This document shows positions 59,799-64,000 of a DNA stretch of 64,000 nt, piece after piece. Origin of the DNA: Starkeya sp. ORNL1 (GTDB lineage: Bacteria > Pseudomonadota > Alphaproteobacteria > Rhizobiales > Xanthobacteraceae); NCBI RefSeq assembly GCF_012971745.1, contig NZ_CP048834.1, forward strand, positions 5,713,001 to 5,777,000. The letters run 5' to 3'. The notes below the pieces were generated by a model that searched no databases, was not told where the DNA came from, and saw only the letters and a program-made list of their open reading frames with translations. Position 1 is the first letter of the stretch. Every line of letters begins with the position of its first letter. A program made the translations under genes and the position numbers.

Positions 59799-60638
59799 AT
59801 GCGCACTTGGTTCATCACTGGCGCCTCGCGCGGCTTCGGCGCGCTGGTCGCGAAGGAAGCCCTCAATGCCGGCGACGCGGTGGTCGGCACCGCCCGCAAT
59901 CCCCAGCACGTCATCGACGCGCTCGGCGATCATCCCAATCTGCTCGCCGTCGCACTCGACGTCACCGACGAGGCCCAGGCGTTCGAGGTGGCGGGCGCCG
60001 CGGTGAAGCGGTTCGGCCGCATCGACGTGCTGCTCAACAATGCCGGCTACGGCCTGCTCGGTGCGGTCGAGGAAGCTGCCGCGTCCGAGGTCGAGAGCGT
60101 GTTCCGCACCAATGTGTTCGGGCTCCTGAATGTGACGCGAGCGGTGCTGCCTCACATGCGCCGCCAGCGCTCCGGCCATGTCATCAACATCTCCTCGATC
60201 GGCGGCTATGGCTCCTATCCCGGATGGGGCGTCTATTGCGCCACCAAGTTCGCGGTGGAAGGCCTGACCGAATCCCTCGCCATCGAGCTGGCGCCGCTCG
60301 GCATTAATGCCACCGTGGTCGAGCCCGGCTTCTTCCGCACCGATTTCCTCGACGACAAATCGCTGTCGCGGACCGCGCACGAGATCGCGGACTATGCCGA
60401 GACCGTCGGCGCGATGCGCAGCTTTGCTGCCGGCGCCAACCATGCCCAGCCCGGCGATCCGGCGAAGCTCGCCAAGGCGCTCATCGTGCTCGCCAATGCG
60501 CCGAAGAAGCCGCTGCGCCTGCCGCTCGGCAGCGACACGGTGGCGATGATCGAGGACAAGAACGCCAAGGTCGCGGCCGAACTCACTGAGTGGCGTACGC
60601 TGGCGCTCTCCACCGACTGGGACGCGAAGGTGGCGTGA
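59799..60638 (+). CDS. Short-chain dehydrogenase/reductase
   Basis: This 279-residue classical SDR has the cofactor motif TGASRGFG (about 7-14), NNAG near 82, Ser in INISSIGG near 133, and the YxxxK pair in YCATK near 147. AGGAG lies 8 bases upstream of the ATG. The Arg after TGAS suggests NADP. It is divergent from the histidine kinase and convergent with the LysR gene. Substrate unknown. Confidence 0.93.
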   Translation: MRTWFITGASRGFGALVAKEALNAGDAVVGTARNPQHVIDALGDHPNLLAVALDVTDEAQAFEVAGAAVKRFGRIDVLLNNAGYGLLGAVEEAAASEVESVFRTNVFGLLNVTRAVLPHMRRQRSGHVINISSIGGYGSYPGWGVYCATKFAVEGLTESLAIELAPLGINATVVEPGFFRTDFLDDKSLSRTAHEIADYAETVGAMRSFAAGANHAQPGDPAKLAKALIVLANAPKKPLRLPLGSDTVAMIEDKNAKVAAELTEWRTLALSTDWDAKVA

Positions 60639-60663
60639 GTTTCAGAACGCCAGCCCTCCGTTC

Positions 60664-60747
60664 ATCATGGCCGGCCTTGTGCCGGCCATCTCGGCCTCTG
60701 GCGTGCTGTCAGGAATCGCGATCCCCGGCACAAGGCCGGGGATGACG
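60664..60747. repeat. Intergenic repeat R4, copy 2
   Basis: It begins ATCATGGCCGGCCTTGTGCC and ends GGCACAAGGCCGGGGATGAC. The two ends are complementary (GGCCGGCCTTGTGCC / GGCACAAGGCCGGGG). It separates the convergent SDR and LysR genes and may act as a bidirectional terminator. A relative is at 1318-1404. Confidence 0.6.
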
Positions 60748-60774
60748 GTCATCCTGGAATCACGGATCACACGC

Positions 60775-61662
60775 CTATACGGTCCGCGCAAAGTCGATGA
60801 ACGCCCGGAGGGCCGACGGCATCTGCCGCCGGCTCGGATAATAAAGGTAGAAGCCCGGGTAGTAAGGGCACCAGTCCTCCAGCACCCGCAACAGCGCGCC
60901 GCTCCTGAGATGGGCGCGCACCTGTTCCTCGAACAGATAGGCCATTCCTGTGCCGGCGAGCGCGGCGTCGAGCATCACATCCTGCTCGCTCAGCGTCAGC
61001 GGCCCGTCGACCTCCACCGCGATCTCCTCGCCGCCGCGCTCGAACTCCCAGTCATAGAGCGTGCCGCTCATGAAACGGTAGCGAATGCAGGGCCTGCCGG
61101 CGAGGTCGCGCGGCGTGAGCGGCTTGCCGTGTTTCGCGAAATAGTCGGGCGTGGCGACGACGGCGAAGGCATGACGCGGCCCGATCGGCACCGCGATCAT
61201 GTCCCTGGCGATGCGATCGCCGAAGCGAATGCCGGCATCGAAACCCTCCGCTACCACGTCGGCCAGCGCGTCACTGATCACCAGCTCGACCTGGATGTCC
61301 GGATACGCCGCAAGGAAGCGGGTGACGATCGGCATCAGCGTGATGCGCGCGCAGATGCGCGGCACATTGAGCCGCAGTGTGCCGAACGGCGTATCACGGA
61401 ACCGGTTGAGCTCGTCGATGGCATCGTTGATGTCGAGGAAGGCCGGGTTAATACGCGCGAACAGCCGCGCCCCGGCATCGGTGAGGGCGAGGCTGCGCGT
61501 TGTCCGGTTGATCAGGCGGATGCCGATGCGCTCCTCGACCAGGCGCAGCGAATGGCTGAGCGCCGACGGCGTGACGCCGAGTTCGGACGCCGCGCGCCGG
61601 AAGCTGCCTTGCCGGGCAATGGCGAGGAACACTGCGAGGTCCGCCGGATCGATGCGCACCAT
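60775..61662 (-). CDS. LysR-family transcriptional regulator
   Basis: This 295-residue regulator has an N-terminal winged HTH (FLAIARQGSFRRAASELGV, then SALSHSLRLVEERIGIRLINR, about 12-55) and a periplasmic-binding-like effector domain. Late RRRRQMPSAL-type C-terminus reads YYPSRRQMPSALRAFIDF, common in the CrgA-like subgroup that controls SDRs. It is convergent with the SDR gene rather than divergent. Confidence 0.93.
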   Translation of the reverse strand: MVRIDPADLAVFLAIARQGSFRRAASELGVTPSALSHSLRLVEERIGIRLINRTTRSLALTDAGARLFARINPAFLDINDAIDELNRFRDTPFGTLRLNVPRICARITLMPIVTRFLAAYPDIQVELVISDALADVVAEGFDAGIRFGDRIARDMIAVPIGPRHAFAVVATPDYFAKHGKPLTPRDLAGRPCIRYRFMSGTLYDWEFERGGEEIAVEVDGPLTLSEQDVMLDAALAGTGMAYLFEEQVRAHLRSGALLRVLEDWCPYYPGFYLYYPSRRQMPSALRAFIDFARTV

Positions 61663-61678
61663 TGGTGAAGAGGTCTCA

Positions 61679-64000
61679 GTGAAGGCGTGGGATTATCCGC
61701 CAAACTCGACATACAGTGCCGCTGGTACTTCGTCAGCTACTGTCGTGCTTGACCGGATCATTCCCCTTGGGCACGAACGTAACGGCAATTGCGGGTGTGC
61801 TTCGTTGGACGGGAAACGCCGGCTCGATAACAACCTTCTCGCATTCATCTGGCGCTACAGCGCCGGGCAGCAATTGCTCCTGCTGCTGCTGACCGCGGCC
61901 TCGTTCCCGATCCTCTATGTCTCGCTGGAAATCCCGAAATTCATCATCAATGGCGTCATCCAGGGCCATGATTTTCCGCGCCATGTGCTCGGGATGGAGA
62001 TCGGGCAGACCGCGTTCCTCTGGCTGCTCTGCCTCGCCTTCCTCGCCTGCGTGCTGGCCAATGGCATCATCAAGATGCAGCTCAGCATCTATCGCGGCAT
62101 TGTCGGCGAGCGGCTGATCCGCCGGCTGCGCTTCGAGCTGATCGCGCACCTGCTGCGCTTCCCGTTGCAGCGCTTCCACAGCGTGTCGCAGGGCGAAGTG
62201 GTCTCCATGGTCACCGCCGAGGCCGAGCCGCTCACCGGCACCATGGGCGACGCCTTTGCGCAGCCGTTGTTCCAGCTCGGCCAGATGCTGACCATCATCG
62301 TGTTCCTGTTCGTGCAGAGCCCCTGGCTCGGCCTTGCCGGGATCGCGCTCATCCCCTTGCAGGCCTATCTGATCCCGGTGATGCAGCGTGAAGTGAACCG
62401 CATGCATCACCAACGGGTCGCCTATGTGCGGCAGCTGTCCGAGAAGATCGGCGAGAGCATATCCGGGGCAGGAGACCTCCGGATCAATGGCGGTGCGCCG
62501 CGCCGTCTCGCCGAGTTCGGGCATCTGCTTGGTGACCTGTTCTTCATCCGGATGGATATCTTCAAGCGCAAGTTCCTGATCAAGTTCGTCAATAATTTCA
62601 TTAGCCAGCTGACGCCGTTCTTCTTCTTCGCGGTCGGCGGCTATCTCGTCATCATCGGCCAGCTCAGCGCCGGCGCGCTGATCGCGGCGATCGCGGCGGC
62701 GCGCGACATCGCCGATCCGTGGCGGGAATTGCTGCTCTATTGGAACAGCGCGCAGGAAGCCTCCTCGCGCTACGAGCATATCGTCGTGCAGTTCAGCCCG
62801 CCCGGCATGCTTCCCGTCGCACTGGCGCAGGGAAGGCCGGCGGAGATTCCGCATCTCGACGGCCCGCTGCGGCTCGACGGCGTCAGCATCACCGACGCGG
62901 CGGGGATCGTGCTGCTCGACCAGATCGAGCTGGAGATACCGAGTGGCGCGATGGTGGCGATCCAGAGCCCGGACGCCGCGGTGCGACAGGCGCTGGCGGA
63001 AGTGATCTCGCGCAGCCGGCCGCCCGCCGCCGGCAAGGTGGAGATCGCCGGCCACGATCTTGCCGGGCTGCACCAGAGCGTGCTCGCGGCCCGCATCGGC
63101 GTCGCCACCAGCACGCCCTATATCTTCCGCTCCTCCATCGCCGCCAACATCCAGATGCCGCTGCGTGTCGCGCCAAACGGGGCCGAGGGGGATGGTGCCA
63201 ACCCGCCGCCCGTGGCGGTTCTGGAGGCGGAGCGCGCCGGCAATGATTTCGAGCCGCTCGATCGCGACTGGCTCGATTTTGGTGCGAGCGGGCTCGATGA
63301 CGAGAAGGCGATCCGCGACTGGTGGCTCAAGATCATCGAGACGATGGGAACCAGCAACTTCCTGCTCGACCGTGCGCTCGACTGCTACCTCGAACCCGAT
63401 CGCCACGCCGGGCTGGCCGAACAGGTGATCGAGCTGCGCGCGGCCGTTGCCGGCTCGCTGAAGGCGGCGGAACTGGCTGAGCGCGTGCGGCGCTTTGACG
63501 AGAACGTCTTCAATCCCGGCCTCTCGGTCGGCGAGAATTTGTTGTTCGCGGTGCGTCGGCGGCCATCGTCCGGTGGCCTGCCGGAGTTCGGCTCCGTCTT
63601 TGTCCAGGTGGTGGAGCAGCTCGATATTGCGGGGCCGCTGATCGACTTCAGCGCCGATCTCACCAGCGCGCTGGTGCGGGCGTTCGGCGAGGTCGGGCCG
63701 CGCCATCCCTTGCTGCGCCGCCTGACCCATATCGGGCCGGACTCCTTCGAACGGCTGCGTGCCATCGACACGAGGCGCGCGAGCGGACGAGCGTTCGACG
63801 CCGCCGACCGCGCCATCCTGCTCGCCCTCCCGTTCGCGATCACCGCGGACGATCTCGGCTCCGCCTTCCCGGCCAGCCTCGAAGCTGCCCTGATGGAGGC
63901 GCGGCAGAAGCATGGCGCGATGCTGCGCGCGGTGGCGGGCGACGCTTTCCAGCCGATCGAGAGCGGGGCCTTCAACCACAACCTCACTTTGCTCGACAAT
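61679..64000 (+). CDS. ABC exporter-like protein with degenerate first nucleotide-binding domain (partial, runs off window)
   Basis: An open frame of 774 codons has no stop before the right edge. An ABC exporter membrane domain (about 65-375: LLAFIWRYSAGQQLLLLLLT and FPLQRFHSVSQGEVVSMVTAE) is followed from about 395 by an NBD-like region. Where Walker A should be, the sequence reads PSGAMVAIQSPDAAVRQAL, without GxGKS/T. Three Q-loop-downstream-like segments follow: TPYIFRSSIAANI, NVFNPGLSVGENLLFA and AFNHNLTLLDN. The C-terminal part is missing. The start is uncertain: GTG 61679 has GAAGAGG upstream, but lies only 16 bp from the divergent LysR start; GTG 61745 is possible. Confidence 0.8.
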   Translation, partial: MKAWDYPPNSTYSAAGTSSATVVLDRIIPLGHERNGNCGCASLDGKRRLDNNLLAFIWRYSAGQQLLLLLLTAASFPILYVSLEIPKFIINGVIQGHDFPRHVLGMEIGQTAFLWLLCLAFLACVLANGIIKMQLSIYRGIVGERLIRRLRFELIAHLLRFPLQRFHSVSQGEVVSMVTAEAEPLTGTMGDAFAQPLFQLGQMLTIIVFLFVQSPWLGLAGIALIPLQAYLIPVMQREVNRMHHQRVAYVRQLSEKIGESISGAGDLRINGGAPRRLAEFGHLLGDLFFIRMDIFKRKFLIKFVNNFISQLTPFFFFAVGGYLVIIGQLSAGALIAAIAAARDIADPWRELLLYWNSAQEASSRYEHIVVQFSPPGMLPVALAQGRPAEIPHLDGPLRLDGVSITDAAGIVLLDQIELEIPSGAMVAIQSPDAAVRQALAEVISRSRPPAAGKVEIAGHDLAGLHQSVLAARIGVATSTPYIFRSSIAANIQMPLRVAPNGAEGDGANPPPVAVLEAERAGNDFEPLDRDWLDFGASGLDDEKAIRDWWLKIIETMGTSNFLLDRALDCYLEPDRHAGLAEQVIELRAAVAGSLKAAELAERVRRFDENVFNPGLSVGENLLFAVRRRPSSGGLPEFGSVFVQVVEQLDIAGPLIDFSADLTSALVRAFGEVGPRHPLLRRLTHIGPDSFERLRAIDTRRASGRAFDAADRAILLALPFAITADDLGSAFPASLEAALMEARQKHGAMLRAVAGDAFQPIESGAFNHNLTLLDN

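Noticed and set aside
61733..63979. Long antisense frame opposite the ABC exporter-like gene
   Set aside because: The plus-strand frame reads as a membrane transporter with recognisable blocks throughout; the minus frame is Gln/Asp/Arg-rich shadow sequence.
1..64000. tRNA, rRNA, CRISPR or prophage content
   Set aside because: No cloverleaf with a conserved T-arm, no regularly spaced repeats and no phage or integrase genes were seen in reading both strands.

Overview
The window is 64 kb of GC-rich DNA from what looks like an alphaproteobacterial chromosome, most likely order Hyphomicrobiales (Rhizobiales). This is inferred from codon bias, the abundance of tripartite tricarboxylate (Tct) and NitT/TauT-type transporters, molybdenum hydroxylases, and intergenic repeats beginning GTCATCCCGG or ending CTCAGGATGACG. 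I see no rRNA, tRNA, CRISPR array, transposase or phage gene. Most of it is an accessory metabolic region with many local regulators.

Layout. (1) 0-10.7 kb: the tail of a cupin gene, then a leftward operon (ABC transporter of NitT/TauT type, creatinase-fold protein, alpha/beta hydrolase, ACMSD-type amidohydrolase). It faces a lone molybdopterin large subunit and its LacI regulator. Three LacI-type palindromes lie in the control regions, two of them exact mirror images 100 bp apart. (2) 10.7-15.3 kb: a small secreted TonB-C-like protein, a three-subunit molybdenum hydroxylase (2Fe-2S, FAD, Mo) and a divergent TetR gene. (3) 15.3-20.7 kb: GNAT, dienelactone hydrolase, a small conserved protein, a 1046-residue multicopper oxidase fused to FG-GAP repeats, and an 84-residue protein. 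(4) 21.0-25.9 kb: a SARP-like regulator (winged helix, BTAD, TolB-like and TPR parts), an 80-residue peptide ending in Cys, YcaO and TfuA in a coupled operon, and a small membrane protein. This is the best candidate for an undescribed peptide-modification system. (5) 26.0-32.5 kb: aldo/keto reductase; flavin reductase and LLM monooxygenase with an ABC importer whose binding protein resembles the urea-carboxylase-linked type; divergent TetR.

(6) 32.6-56.0 kb: a 23-kb carboxylic-acid catabolic island, all on the minus strand, in four transcription units. It has two Tct importers (three binding proteins), an FAH-family enzyme, an MBL hydrolase, a GntR/FCD regulator, a two-subunit succinyl-CoA-synthetase-like ligase, a fused ADP-forming acyl-CoA ligase, a split FAS1/MaoC-type dehydratase, a D-2-hydroxyacid dehydrogenase, two enolase-superfamily sugar-acid dehydratases, two HMG-CoA-lyase-family proteins and an enoyl-CoA hydratase. 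Three of the four promoter regions carry a common ATTGTATCTAAT-like motif, and the gntR promoter has a weaker match, suggesting one regulon. (7) 56.3-64 kb: a DUF3280-like secreted protein, a cupin, a NarL-type two-component pair, an SDR, a LysR regulator, and the start of an ABC exporter-like protein with a degenerate ATPase domain that runs off the right edge.

Operons are tight: many junctions are 4-base ATGA or GTGA overlaps, which I used to choose starts. Several repeat families (about 45-140 bp) sit between genes and are listed.
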